From Hormiphora californensis (Eukaryota > Ctenophora > Tentaculata > Cydippida > Pleurobrachiidae), in contig CM035358.1 of NCBI GenBank assembly GCA_020137815.1, forward strand, positions 2,580,821-2,644,820: a stretch of DNA of 64,000 nucleotides. Reading direction: 5' to 3'. Below are positions 45,101 to 57,699 of the stretch, one piece after another (the first letter of the stretch is position 1; every line of letters begins with the position of its first letter). Position numbers and translations under genes: made by a program. The notes beneath the pieces are model-generated. The model saw only the letters and a list, made by a program, of their open reading frames with translations. It was not told where the DNA came from and did not search any database.

Positions 45101-45503
45101 GGAGCTAAGTGTTCGTCCCAGTTGATAGCGTCTAGCTCCTCACGTGCCCCGGTGAAGTCAGCATTGTGGTAATCAAGGCCTTAATACCTACTATAATATT
45201 ACTGCTGCAGTGAACACATTGATCCCAGTTCCTAGTAGTGCAGTAATACAGCTGCAGATAACAACTTCTTTCTTCCCAGATGACCAAGCAGATGATATTG
45301 ATGACAGTTCTAAAGAGGGAACAGATGATATTGACAGTATCCAAGAAGGGGAAGATGACACAGTTTCAGAGCAATTTGGAAAGACTATGGCGAGGATGTC
45401 CCAATTAAACAAGGATATTGATCAAGTGTATGAGTATTTGACTTTTTGGAAAAAGAAATTTGACTCAGTAAGAAAAAGTCATGCGAGTGCTATGAAAATT
45501 TGA
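42136..45503 (+). CDS. Small acidic protein, copy 2, intron invaded by a hairpin element and a LINE
   Basis: Exons 42136-42309 and 45280-45503 are nearly identical to exons 2 and 3 of the copy at 40083-40839, with intact splice sites and stop; the changes are mostly conservative (one residue lost in DDTHVSEQ to DDTVSEQ). The intron, 145 bases in copy 1, is expanded to about 3 kb by insertions at 42358-42791 and about 42792-45180. The first exon is doubtful: an ATG at 41953 lies in homologous position, but the exon has a base deletion and no good donor, and the surrounding sequence (41807-42125) is full of expanded homopolymers. The copy is therefore either damaged or poorly assembled at its 5' end. 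Confidence 0.6.
42358..42791. mobile_element. Hairpin element built of CTACTATGGTAG motifs
   Basis: 434 bp with inverted ends GGCCGGGTCCAGACGAGTGG / CCACTCGTCTGGACCCGGCC. The inside is a mosaic of short self-complementary words such as TACCATAGTAG and TACTATAGTAG, plus an internal CAGACGAGTG boundary repeat near 42430, 42600 and 42715. No coding capacity and no clear target-site duplication. It abuts the 3' tail of the LINE. Confidence 0.75.
42792..45180 (-). mobile_element. 5'-truncated non-LTR retrotransposon (L2/CR1/jockey-like)
   Basis: Minus-strand element inserted in the intron of copy 2. Its reading frame (42940-45093, open up to about 45180) encodes the region between endonuclease and reverse transcriptase and a complete reverse transcriptase. 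Its sequence end on the plus-strand left side is a TTTATGAATG repeat tail (minus-strand sense), typical of clades without poly(A) tails. The apurinic endonuclease domain is missing, so the copy is 5'-truncated. Comparison with the intron of copy 1 gives the empty site. Confidence 0.85.
42940..45093 (-). CDS. LINE reverse transcriptase ORF (717 residues, truncated at its N-terminus)
   Basis: No stop codons over 717 residues. The N-terminal part is lysine/arginine-rich; then come RT motifs: YRPVALTSHMIKTFERVV (motif 1 region), HGFRRNRSCLTQLL, VYLDMEKAFDKVD (motif with the first catalytic Asp), SGVPQGTVIGPLLFLVYMID and the catalytic TFADDSK (FADD in place of YADD). The C-terminal segment has the WNP and RRIAS words usual in these elements. 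The enzyme copies element RNA into DNA at a nicked target. The frame continues open upstream of the listed ATG (residues such as REELDAINWDEHL), as expected for a truncated polyprotein. An intact frame suggests recent insertion. Confidence 0.9.
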   Translation of the reverse strand: MEDGGHAYVQCITEIVLGVFEKHSKRKVFSNLKKRDPYLKRLKRRQKKLNSRLKLARERCSYQSLIDKLNRKIEKTGDRIKVHLLGLLEGRERKAIDTIKCNPRFFWSFVNKHRKIKSSVAPLLRPDGTVTDDPLEKSNILQSQYVGVFSDPAKCSAEEATKDIPSTTITLDNLDFTPGCIEDALAELDPYAGAPPGDIPAVILSKCRKQLACPLWLLWDCSFHEGVVPTCLKCQYITPVFKKGSKMEAKNYRPVALTSHMIKTFERVVRNKVVDHLEGNGLFNDGQHGFRRNRSCLTQLLNHYDNVMRELNNGHEVDVVYLDMEKAFDKVDVKVLMAKLEKYGIRGQLHRWINNFLSERVQTVMVDGAQSREELVISGVPQGTVIGPLLFLVYMIDIESLLSGTVLTFADDSKLWKAIKSLDDREDLQKSLAVFARWATDNNMSLHQDKFEVMNYTLRSTQLLRELPFSNENYSYSGPGGETISPSESVKDLGVLVSTNCAWSEHIGSITTKARRMSGWALSMFRDRSDDTMLTLLKSIVRPQVQYCCPLWNPVKKSDIALVEEAQRQFTRRIASCSGMNYWDRLHHLKILSLQRRRERYIIIHVWKVLHKVVPNSTSLLFTEHPRLGTRAVIPRYNYLAQKSISGPYDSSFGVKGAQLWNAVPRVVRSSASLLELKQSLGKYLSTIPDQPPVRGYSVQHSNSLLDWRNDPSVFRE

Positions 45504-45713
45504 AGGGGCCAGATGTTTTGTAATAAGTATTTCGTGAGTGTGACGTTTCTGTGATGTAGTTGTAGTTGTAGGACGACGTCGTGTACTGCACCGCCCTATG
45601 GCCCTAGAAGTTTGAAGCCTCGTCCTTTTCTAGGTTTGAAGTTTCTACATACGTTTTAAGATTCATCATTGCCCATGCTGTAATTCATTTGTAAATTTAA
45701 TGTTTTGTATTCC

Positions 45714-45796
45714 CTGTCTGGCGGCGCCAGACCCCAATTTGATTCTCAAATCTGAGCACGCGACAGTGTGCTCAGATGGGTCGCGGCGCCAGACAG
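45714..45796. mobile_element. CTGTCTGG-family MITE, full-length copy
   Basis: 83 bp starting CTGTCTGGCGGCGCCAGACC and ending CGCGGCGCCAGACAG, flanked by TGTATTCC and TGTATTAT (6 of 8 bases match). The corresponding position downstream of copy 1 (about 41090) lacks it, which gives an empty site. Confidence 0.75.
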
Positions 45797-46261
45797 TGTA
45801 TTATAATATTCCAGTTTCAAATTAAAATGGAAAGAGTTGTTTATTATTTATTACGTGGATAAGGCGGTCGAAAGAGACTCGAATGGGAACTCCAACTTCA
45901 ATGAACTATTTGGAGGAGTTGCCACTTGATCTAGATCACATCACAACAAAACTGGAAAAAATTGCACGCGCAAATCAAAAACGCGCATTTTACATATATT
46001 GCGCGGCGTCTTGTCGCGCGCGCAATTTTTTTACTGCGAAATAAAACGAACAAAATTTCTGATCTTTTTTAAAAGACTTTTCACTTCAGTTTTTTAAAAC
46101 TGACTTTTCTGACGTCTGACAGCTGACTGAGCCCTGACTTGACTACCACCGGTTCTGGGTTATCAGAAGCCTGCTTCATCTACTCAAATTATAACCCAGC
46201 CACAAGTTAGTCTTTTTCATCCGGATTGATCAGTAAAAAGCTTCTTAGCGCCTCAAAAAAC

Positions 46262-47440
46262 ATGGTGCGAACAATCGTAATCGACGAGACGCTGAGGTCT
46301 CTTGTTGAAAGCGACCCCATTGAAGAGTGTAGCTGCTTTATTCTTATCGGTAATGTTGTGGAAGAGAAAAGATTCGTCTGTAGTACGTTCATGGTCCGAA
46401 CGGGCTCAGATTGTGAAGACGAGTTTGCAAATTCAACCGATCAGTTGCTGTACTCCCTCCCCGGTGGGCTGTATCCCGTGGGGATATTTTGTAACGAGAA
46501 AACCATGCCGTTTCTCAACATTCTGAGGAAAGCCTTCCAGAGGTTACAAAAGTTGGTCTCTGTTAATGAGGTGCTGTTTGAGCCGTTTGTCATAACTCGT
46601 GTCGGGAAGAAGGTTGAGAGCAGGGTCTTATTGGATGGACAATTGAAACCTATCACTCTTCGTTACCAGCCCTTCTTTTCAACCTGGAACCAAATCTCAA
46701 CCTACATACGCATCAACAACGCAATCAATCTCCCAAAACTTGACGATTTAAAGAAATGGAAATCATCTTTTCGGGCATCAATCATCATTCTTATTAACAG
46801 TCTGAGCGCTCTCAAGATCCATTTCCCGGGCAGTAAAACAAAGGACGACAAGAGCTTCCTTGATGACCCGGGGAAAGGAAAGAATGCCAGCAATGGCAAA
46901 ACTCTCCAACCCTCCATCATCCTGCCCCTACTACCCAGCGAGATTATCCCATCCAACTCGACCCTCCTTATAGGATCACTTTACACTCACGTCTACCTGC
47001 CACCCAAATGCACGGTCGAACAGGTCAGGGAGATTCTCCTAGAGGACATTGCTAAAAGTCTCTACAGCCGGGGTGAGAGTTACTGTGAGTTCTTGGATCA
47101 GGACGGAAAGGAGATGGGAGCCTCGGAGACCCGGCGACTTCCATACCGTGTTACATTCCCTATAAAGAATGTTGAGCTAAGTGTGTATCTTCTACAAGAT
47201 GAGAAGATTTCCCAAGCAGCCCAGGTCGCTACAGACCTATTTGACCTGTACCCAACCTCAATCAATACCTATGAAGAGTGCAGTGAGTTATGTTTCAATG
47301 AGAGTGGGTCAGCATTGTGTTTGGGGGAGGAGGAGGAAGACGGGAGACAGCTGAAAAATATTGTTATGGTTACGCTTGGTGGAGTTATTGCGCTTCTTGC
47401 GTCAGTTGTCATAGCAACTAACACTTTGGAACTTACTTGA
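46262..47440 (+). CDS. ODR4: ODR4-like protein, intronless
   Basis: Single open frame of 392 codons from MVRTIVIDETL; an in-frame ATG 12 codons upstream (46226) is less likely because ODR4 proteins start close to an M-x-RT word. The segment LLYSLPGGLYPVGIFCNE matches the family's conserved LPGG-x-x-x-x-G-x-F block. The C-terminus has one membrane helix (IVMVTLGGVIALLASVVIAT) and a very short tail, as in the tail-anchored family. ODR-4 in nematodes helps odorant GPCRs reach cilia and works with the UFM1 protease partner. The middle carries a charged insert (about residues 190-220). It is notable for having no intron among intron-rich neighbours, which might reflect retroposition. ATTAAA at 47444-47449. 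Confidence 0.75.
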   Translation: MVRTIVIDETLRSLVESDPIEECSCFILIGNVVEEKRFVCSTFMVRTGSDCEDEFANSTDQLLYSLPGGLYPVGIFCNEKTMPFLNILRKAFQRLQKLVSVNEVLFEPFVITRVGKKVESRVLLDGQLKPITLRYQPFFSTWNQISTYIRINNAINLPKLDDLKKWKSSFRASIIILINSLSALKIHFPGSKTKDDKSFLDDPGKGKNASNGKTLQPSIILPLLPSEIIPSNSTLLIGSLYTHVYLPPKCTVEQVREILLEDIAKSLYSRGESYCEFLDQDGKEMGASETRRLPYRVTFPIKNVELSVYLLQDEKISQAAQVATDLFDLYPTSINTYEECSELCFNESGSALCLGEEEEDGRQLKNIVMVTLGGVIALLASVVIATNTLELT

Positions 47441-47682
47441 TTTATTAAAAACATGCTGATTGATCATTTCATCTTTTGTTGGGTTTCTTTGCTTTTTTAA
47501 TTAAGTTTTTTTTCTGCTCCTGTTGAGTTAAAATTATTTTAAACCAAACTGTGCAGTTTCAATGTCTATGTACTGTACGATGTACCTGTCACATGTTCTC
47601 TGTGTAATAGAGTATATGACACCTGTCCACACTCGTGCTTGGTTATATTATCCCATTACTATATTTCCTAGCTATAACTATC

Positions 47683-49113
47683 ATGGGCCAGCCATATGAC
47701 GAGCTACTCTACAGCCTGATCATATCTCAACTGAAAGATGATGGCTTCTATGAGGAGGCTGACAGCTTACAGAGAAAAGTGGTATGTTGTGAAAGTAAAA
47801 TCCTGAAATTATCCGTCAACAGCTTGTACTTTCTGTTACCCCTCTTCAGATGGCCTAGTCACAATTCATCAATGATATATCATTGCATCTCAGACTAGAT
47901 GCCCGTGTATGATAGTTCCCTCAAACTTTATAGTCATCATGACATCATTACATCATCATCCCTTACCCAGGTGAATGCAGTTTTTAACATTGAGGCAAGT
48001 AGACAACTCAGAAAGATTGTGGAGATCATGTCAGTAACAAATGGGATGTCATGGAGGAAACTAACGACAAATGCCCAGGTAATACTGGAACATAAGGGGT
48101 TTGTGTCATTTATCACTCCCTTAGTAAAAGTTACTACTTACTCTTATTAATTCGGTATTTGATCACACTGTTTAGTGTTTATATTTGGTAAGAGCATCCG
48201 TTTCCAACCCTATACTTAACCCTGAACCCTCCTCCTTCTCGTAGTGTCCCCAGGGTGTGATCCTCAACCTGAAGGCTGGAAGTGAAAGTCCAGGAAGGGA
48301 TACATCCGTTACAACAGAGCTAGATTCAGGGGAAGCTAATACATCTCGTGCTGCTAGTACATCCGCTCTAACAACAGCGGAGCAGAAGATAGGAGATGTG
48401 AGGGAGGGAGGCAGTCAGAGACCTGGAACACATGATAACAGTATGTATAGCTTCTGTTTTAATTGATTTAGTACATTAGTAGGTACTAGGTACAGGTTGA
48501 GACAAACATTTTCAGCCGATGTAATTACCAATTTTAGAACACTGTCTCTATCAGGTTCAGCGCTAGTAGAAGATGGTGGTGGCGAGGTCATGAAGGAAGA
48601 GGGATCTGATGAACAAAAGTGGAAGCGAGAGATGGAACACATGAGATTTGATTTCAAGCTGAGTCGAAAGGTTGATTTCAAGATTCACAACGTAGATCCA
48701 ACCAAGAAGAGGAGTGTCGGAGGTGGAAATGGGGAGGAGAAGGGCGCACAAAAACGGATGAAAGGTTCAAATGCTAGCCAAGGTATGTACAGCATTACAA
48801 TCACAGGTTGGAAATCTTTATTTTCATGACATTTTATGTTCAATTGTGTTCTTTTTGGGGGTGTCTTTGAAACGATATTATATGTCTTGTAACACCAGTT
48901 CCTTCAGGCAAGTTCTTCCACATCAAGATGAGTAAAGATTTCTCTAGTCCCACTGCAGCGGAGAAAGGGGGCAAGGGTCCAGCGACACCCCGGGTTGCAC
49001 CCCCTCACACAGCCCCACCTCCTCCTCCTGCTAATTCGGAGGACTCCGCTGATAAGAGCAATCTACAAGATTTCCTTCAAAAGATAACGATCCCCATGGA
49101 CAAGTTGAATTGA
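47683..49113 (+). CDS. Unknown protein with CstF-50-like N-terminal segment, five exons
   Basis: Exons 47683-47781, 47971-48078, 48245-48440, 48555-48782 and 48908-49113 join in phase to 278 codons plus stop; an acceptor just upstream of the ATG suggests a spliced leader exon. Residues 9-26, LYSLIISQLKDDGFYEEA, closely resemble the N-terminal dimerisation segment of cleavage stimulation factor subunit 1 (LYKLIISQL..DGY), but no WD40 repeats follow. The remainder is Ser/Thr/Glu-rich, then basic (PTKKRSVGG, AQKRMKGS, possible nuclear signal), then Pro-rich (TAPPPPPANSED). It may be a free-standing relative of that domain; function is not assigned. It lies about 240 bases downstream of the ODR4-like gene on the same strand. 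Confidence 0.68.
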
Positions 49114-51979
<2,866 letters not shown>

Positions 51980-54900
51980 ATGACATATTTAGATTTGGTT
52001 GTGGAGGGCCAGAAGTTGTGCCAACTAGGTAAATTTGGGGAGGCCTTACCTGTACTGGAGAAAGCACTCTATAAGGTAATTGTACATTTAGTTTTTGTTG
52101 TGTTTTTGTCCATGTGTTTTATGAGTGTGTTGCGACTACCATGTGATACAGTTCCTGAATCAGTTTGTTCTTTCTTGAACTCCTTGTCGTTAGTCTTGGG
52201 TCAACTTGACCCAAGGCTAATAGTACAGGCAAATCCACTTGACTCAGTACCAGCGATCTATGTACCTACGATCCTACTGTCAGCTCCCAATGGTTCTGCA
52301 GTACTATCACCCACGATCTATATTAGGGCAAAATGCAATCTGCCTTTAGATGGGCAATAACACTCACACACCACCCCGCTTTCTCTTCCCGCCTCCTCTC
52401 TGTGACACTCAGGGCTGGCTCCAGGGGGGTGATGCGGGGGGTGCACACCCCCCCAAAAATTCTTGGCAGCGAGGCTGCCAAGACTGTCTGAGACCATTTG
52501 GATTGGGAAACCACCCCAAAAATACATAATTTTCAGTAAAATGTTTGACTGATCACAACCGAACTTTAATCACCTAGTGAACATCACTGAGTGATAGAGA
52601 GAGAGAGAGCATTGTAGCATTCATAAATCTAGAAAGTAGACGTCACAAATGATTAAAAACCCTAAAATTTGATTGATTTAGTTAAAAAATTTCCGGGGGC
52701 TTCGCCCCCAACCCCCCCCCCCCTGGGCGGAGCTCCCTACGCGCCCTTCGGGCGCTCTGGTCGCAAATGCTACTATTAGGGAACAGTGGCCTCGGGCCAC
52801 TGCACCCCCCCAGAAATATCGGGCTGGAGCCAGCCCTGGTGACACTATCCAGTATAATCTAGCTATCTTCCCGCCTTCTGTTTTCATCTCTCTGTAACAC
52901 TATTCTAACTATCTTCCCGCCTTCTATATTCCTCCCTGTAACACTTTCTATCCAGTCTCCAGTATATATAATATATTCTCTCGATCTCCTTGTGTGTAAT
53001 ATTCTTCTAATGTCGCCCTGGCAACAGCCCACTCTCCCTCCATATATCCATGGTTACCAAGGCAACATCTAATTGTGTGTGCAATCCCACTCTCTCTCCT
53101 TCATCATTTTTCTCTCGTTACCATGGTAACAAATTATATCGATCTCAGCCAGCTCCAGGTCTCAATGTACCACGTGTGGGATGATGTGTTTCCATGGTTA
53201 CCATGTCTCTAATAATCCCTCTCTCCCTCTATATATCAGGTTGGAACGGAAAAAAGCAAGCTGAGAATTGTCTACAGTTACCTTGGAAACGTACATTACA
53301 GTCTCGGCAATTATGGACGAGCCATGGAGTATCACAGACAGGTAAGAAAGAGATAGAGATTAGAGGGAGATTAGAGGAAGCTAGAGAGAAGATGAAGATA
53401 GTTCATAGTGATGGAGAGAGGAACATATAGTCTAACTAGAAGCTAGAACCCCTCCATTAACACACCCCCTCTCTCCCTAGGATCTAAAGATAACACAGCA
53501 TCTCTCTGACTCTGTCGGGCAGGCCGAGGCCCTAAATAACCTCTCCTGTGCACTGAGAATGCTGGGCAAGTACAGTGAGGCGACCCTTGCAGCGGAGAAA
53601 CAGTTGCAATTAGCGGAGGTTAACGGGAATAAGAGAAGTCAGGCCTCAGCTAGATATAATGCAGGGGTTGTCGCCTACATGTGAGTAGTGTGTTTGGAGA
53701 ACCTCCATGCTCGGGGGAGATCTCAGTCGTGTGTTTAAACCAATCCATTATTGAGAAGTTTGGGTATGTTCCTAGTAGTGTATGAACGTGCTGCTAAACT
53801 AGACCCCATTACCCGCCAATGATACGCCCCAAAAAATATTACAGACTTATAACCCAACCTTCATCCAGGAACCCAGAACCAAAAACTAAATAAGACTTGT
53901 ATACCAGTTGTTATCTCACTAACTAAACCCAACCTTCACCCAGGAAGGGACGGCAGCTTGCCACGGAACTGGATGACCAAGTTGACGCTTACGATTGTTT
54001 TATCCGGGCCCAGGAGCATCTCCAGGTAAAAGTCTCAATATGATATTGTGTAACCCCCCCCCCCCAATATGATATTGTGTACCCCCCCCATCCCCTTCCA
54101 GATCGTGTGACCTCTCCCACTGCCCACTGCCCAGTGCCCACTGCCCATGTGTTTTTTAATCACAGAACCATGAAATAATTAAGCTGTAACCGATACTATA
54201 CAGTTTCACGCACGTCACACAGCGATCTTAAAGTGGTGTCAATTCTCTAATCTATGATTTGAAAACTTTTCAAAACTGCCTCTGTCTCTATCCCCTCTCT
54301 CCTGACTCTTAGCCTCTCTCACCTCTAATCCCCCGGCCCCCTCTCCACTCTCTCTCATCTAATCCCCTCTCTCCACTCCAGGACTACCTGCTTCTTGCTG
54401 AAGACCTCAAGGACATTAAAATGCAAGGTCAGGCGTGTGGTTGTCTTGGCAACACGTTCTATCTAATTGGAAACTACAGCAAGGCCCTCTATTATTATAA
54501 GAAGCGACTTGGTCTGGCTCAGAAATCATCTGACGTTATGGCTGAACGTCGTGCATACAGGTGAATAAACATCATGTCAAGTAACACAGGGGGGACCCCT
54601 TATTCTTTAATTAATGTTCATTGCGATTATGATATAATCGCATAATTAGAGAAAATGTCCATTTAATCGTGTTTTCTAGTTGAAATCTCGTTGAAGCTAA
54701 CCCTCTTTTCTTGTTTCAGTAACCTTGCTCTTTGTCATGCCCTGCTCTCTCAATTTGAGGAAGCAACTGAATACTGGAGGAAGTTTCTGTCTGTAGCGAT
54801 CGAGCAGGGAGATACTGCGGCACAAGGTCAGGCTTACTATTGTTTGGGAAACAATTACAGTGTAATGGCGAACTATCATAAAGCTGCGGAGTACTACAAG

Positions 54901-56244
54901 CGACATCTTTCTATCGCTCAGAAACTTAGTAAGTGGATCGGATCATTTAACTACTTATTTGACTGTCTGTCTAATGTCTATTGTCCATCTAGCATTGTTT
55001 GGTCCTAATTTCAACCACCCCTCTCGAGTATCATCCCATCTCTAAAGTCTAACTCCACTACTACCCTACTAAACTCTAACCTCCCCTCAGATGACAAGGT
55101 GGGTGAAGGGCGTGCCTACTGGATGTTATCGAACGTGTACAGTACATGTGGTCAACTAAGCAAGGCCCTAGAGTTTGCCAGAAGGTTCTACGAGCTGGCA
55201 ACTGAAATGGATGATAGTGTTGCTGTAGCCGCTGCCAAGATGATAATAACTGATATCGGTAAGTGGTGTGGGTTGTTGGTGTTAGTTGAAAATGGGAGTT
55301 GTGAGCTTACTGCTTAGTAAGGCTTGATCAGAGGCTGGGATATTCAGATGACCATCTAGGGTAGTACAACTGTACATTATCAGGGTGTCATTATTCCTTT
55401 AATAACACCTCCCTCCCTTATGGGGGTGTCATTATTCCTTTCCTAACACCACCCCATCCCCCCAGGTAATTTCCTCGGTGTCGAAGCAACTGGAGAGGAC
55501 GGTCCTGAAGCCCCAGTACCTACCCAACCAAAGGAAGACTTTGCACGTGATAGAAGGAACTCCTGTACCACCACCACACCCCGACCCCCTCCAGTAGTCC
55601 CTGCAGAGAAGAACTGGGTTAGTGAACCCCATGTTGCTGAGGATCCCCTACAAGCTGCTGCCAACACCATGGGATACCTTCGACCAAAATCAAAGAATTT
55701 CAGCGCTAGTCAATTGTCGCAGTCAGTCCGCTCAGTTCGAACAGCTCAGACCGGGGCTACCAACTACTCTCACTTCTCCGGGACGTCACTGAACGAAGAT
55801 TTCTTTGAGCTCCTTCACAAACACATGGCGAACAGGTTCGATGACCAGAGAGCGCCATTACCAGCAGTGAAAGAAGAGAGAAGAACACCATCGCCCCCGG
55901 TCTCTCACCACCCTGTATCAACTACAGCACCAGTTCGACCCAAACCTAAGCGGTTCAACCACCAAGATCCTGCGGATCAACATCCCGCACTCCGGACATT
56001 CTCAGCCATGCCGCCCATAACCCAGATGAGCGGGGGAAGTGGTGGAGAGGGAAGGGTTGCACCTGCTTCTAACTCCGTGATTTGGACCCATCTACCTGGC
56101 AATCAGGGAGGTCATTTGAGACCCTCGAAGAGTGAGGTGAGTGTGACAGAAAGTGAGGAGAGCTTCTTTCAACTGATCTCAAGGATGCAGGGGAACAGGT
56201 TAGATGATCAGAGATGCAGCATTGCAATGGGCACACGATTGTGA
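51980..56244 (+). CDS. GPSM2: TPR-GoLoco protein (GPSM2/LGN/AGS3/Pins-like)
   Basis: Exons 51980-52075, 53240-53341, 53481-53680, 53944-54025, 54382-54560, 54720-54928, 55091-55258 and 55466-56244 join in phase to 604 codons plus stop. Residues 1-345 are tetratricopeptide repeats with LGN-like words: VVEGQKLCQLGKFGEAL, VYSYLGNVHYSLGNYGRAMEYH, AERRAYSNLALCHALLSQF, YCLGNNYSVMANYHKAAEYY and KVGEGRAYWMLSNVY. Two GoLoco motifs follow, about 455-475 (EDFFELLHKHMANRFDDQR) and 576-597 (ESFFQLISRMQGNRLDDQR), both with the Asp-Gln-Arg triad that contacts GDP-bound G-alpha-i/o. The protein links cortical G-alpha to the NuMA/dynein machinery that orients spindles. Vertebrate LGN has four GoLoco motifs; two is short. 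An upstream exon is possible, because an acceptor lies directly before the ATG. Intron 1 holds a hAT-like element. Confidence 0.88.
52410..52838. mobile_element. Non-autonomous hAT-like element with perfect 8-bp duplication
   Basis: 429 bp with inverted ends CAGGGCTGGCTCCAG / CTGGAGCCAGCCCTG and subterminal G/C runs, flanked by perfect 8-bp repeats GTGACACT (52402-52409 and 52839-52846). It lies in intron 1 of the GPSM2-like gene. No transposase frame. Confidence 0.87.
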
Positions 56245-56757
56245 AGAGACCATGTTAAATAGACAATCATGTTAGCTGATCTGTGAAATGAGATATATAA
56301 AGACAATGTGACAGAGCTCTATCCCTTTTTACTTTTTAGAAACATTTGCAGAGAAACTCTTTATCTTTTTTATATCCGATATTTGTATTTGGAATTAGCA
56401 GAGTGTCCAATTTACCCCAAGGTTTTTTTCTGATTCCGTTATTGGAATTGTTGAACAGACACACAGACAGAACATGTTAGAAACATGTTAGAAACGCAGA
56501 AAATGTTAAATAGGGGTGAAAGGTGAAAGCCCCTAGCATGTTTTAAACACTTTTAACTCGTGAAGCAGGTGAAAACTGTTTTGTTCAAAGATATGATCGA
56601 GCAAGGTGAAACTACCTGAATTTATATGACGATTGGAGTGTTTTTACCAAATTACATTCCTGCTTTAAAAACATGAGTTTTGATGTGTTATAACTCTTAG
56701 TGATTCACCAACCGTACTACTACTTGGTAACCATGGTAACATGATGGATAACATGTG

Positions 56758-56822
<65 letters not shown>

Positions 56823-57304
56823 GGGGGGGGAGAGAGATTGGTTGTCTTAGTAACGGAACTCTAGTAATAAGTTTAGAGTTGTACTGTCCTATAATTGCAT
56901 CTAAGATGTAGTCTGTAGATGCTACAGTAACTGTAGCTAGCTGCTGTTTATGGAGAGAAGAGGTCAAAGAGAATTTGGAATTTATTCGCCTAAACTTGAG
57001 GAGTATCCAGAGATGTTATCTAAGCTAAGATCTAAGATACAAATTATATTCATTGTCACGCTTCTTCAAAATAGGAAGATGGGGATCATGAATATGCTGT
57101 ACACTTGCAGTTATGAAATGGACACTGGACCTGTCCATGCTGCAGCAGCCGGTGGTCGATATGATACACACACACACAGACCATCCCACAGTGTCACACT
57201 TTGCCGCGGTGTGTAGACGTTGCTTCAAGACTTTGTGTAAGGCGCGGGGAGAGAAATTGAGAGTTTATCGCGCGCAGTTTACCGCGCATTGGGTGTTGTA
57301 TCTC
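56245..57304. other. GPSM2-like 3' region and intergenic DNA
   Basis: No further exon was recognised; it contains one GA tract and a short CA repeat near 57168-57178. Confidence 0.55.
56758..56822. repeat. (GA)n microsatellite
   Basis: GA tract of about 60 bases downstream of the GPSM2-like gene, ending in a G run. Confidence 0.96.
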
Positions 57305-57459
57305 TAAAGTCGGATTTTTTGAAGTTGTCACCCCAAAATGACCGCGCATGTGAAATTTATGAATTTTGACGCGCACACCACACGTTAACATGTGATGTGA
57401 CGCGCAAAAACATTCCGCGCACGAAAAGGGGGGTGACAACTTCAAAAAATCCGACTTTA
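57305..57459. mobile_element. Short inverted-repeat element, TA ends
   Basis: 155 bp with 30-base inverted arms containing AAGTCGGATTTTTTGAAGTT, flanked by TA on both sides. The interior is unusually rich in CGCG words. No coding capacity; probably a Tc1/mariner-type MITE. Confidence 0.7.
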
Positions 57460-57699
57460 CACAACTCCTCTTTCCAGCGCTAATCCTCTCGCAGATGTGC
57501 GCGCCACTTACTAAATGCTAACCATGCGCGCGTTGTACTTTCAACAGTGGGAGGTCGATGCGTGCGATGGTACTGTCGAACAAGCAATTCGTACACACGC
57601 AGGCTAAAAATAGTGAACCTCCTTTCTCTCTCTCATAATGCCTGGCCGTGCCGTGCCTCTAGAGAGAGAAGACACACATACACCTCCAACACACATTAA

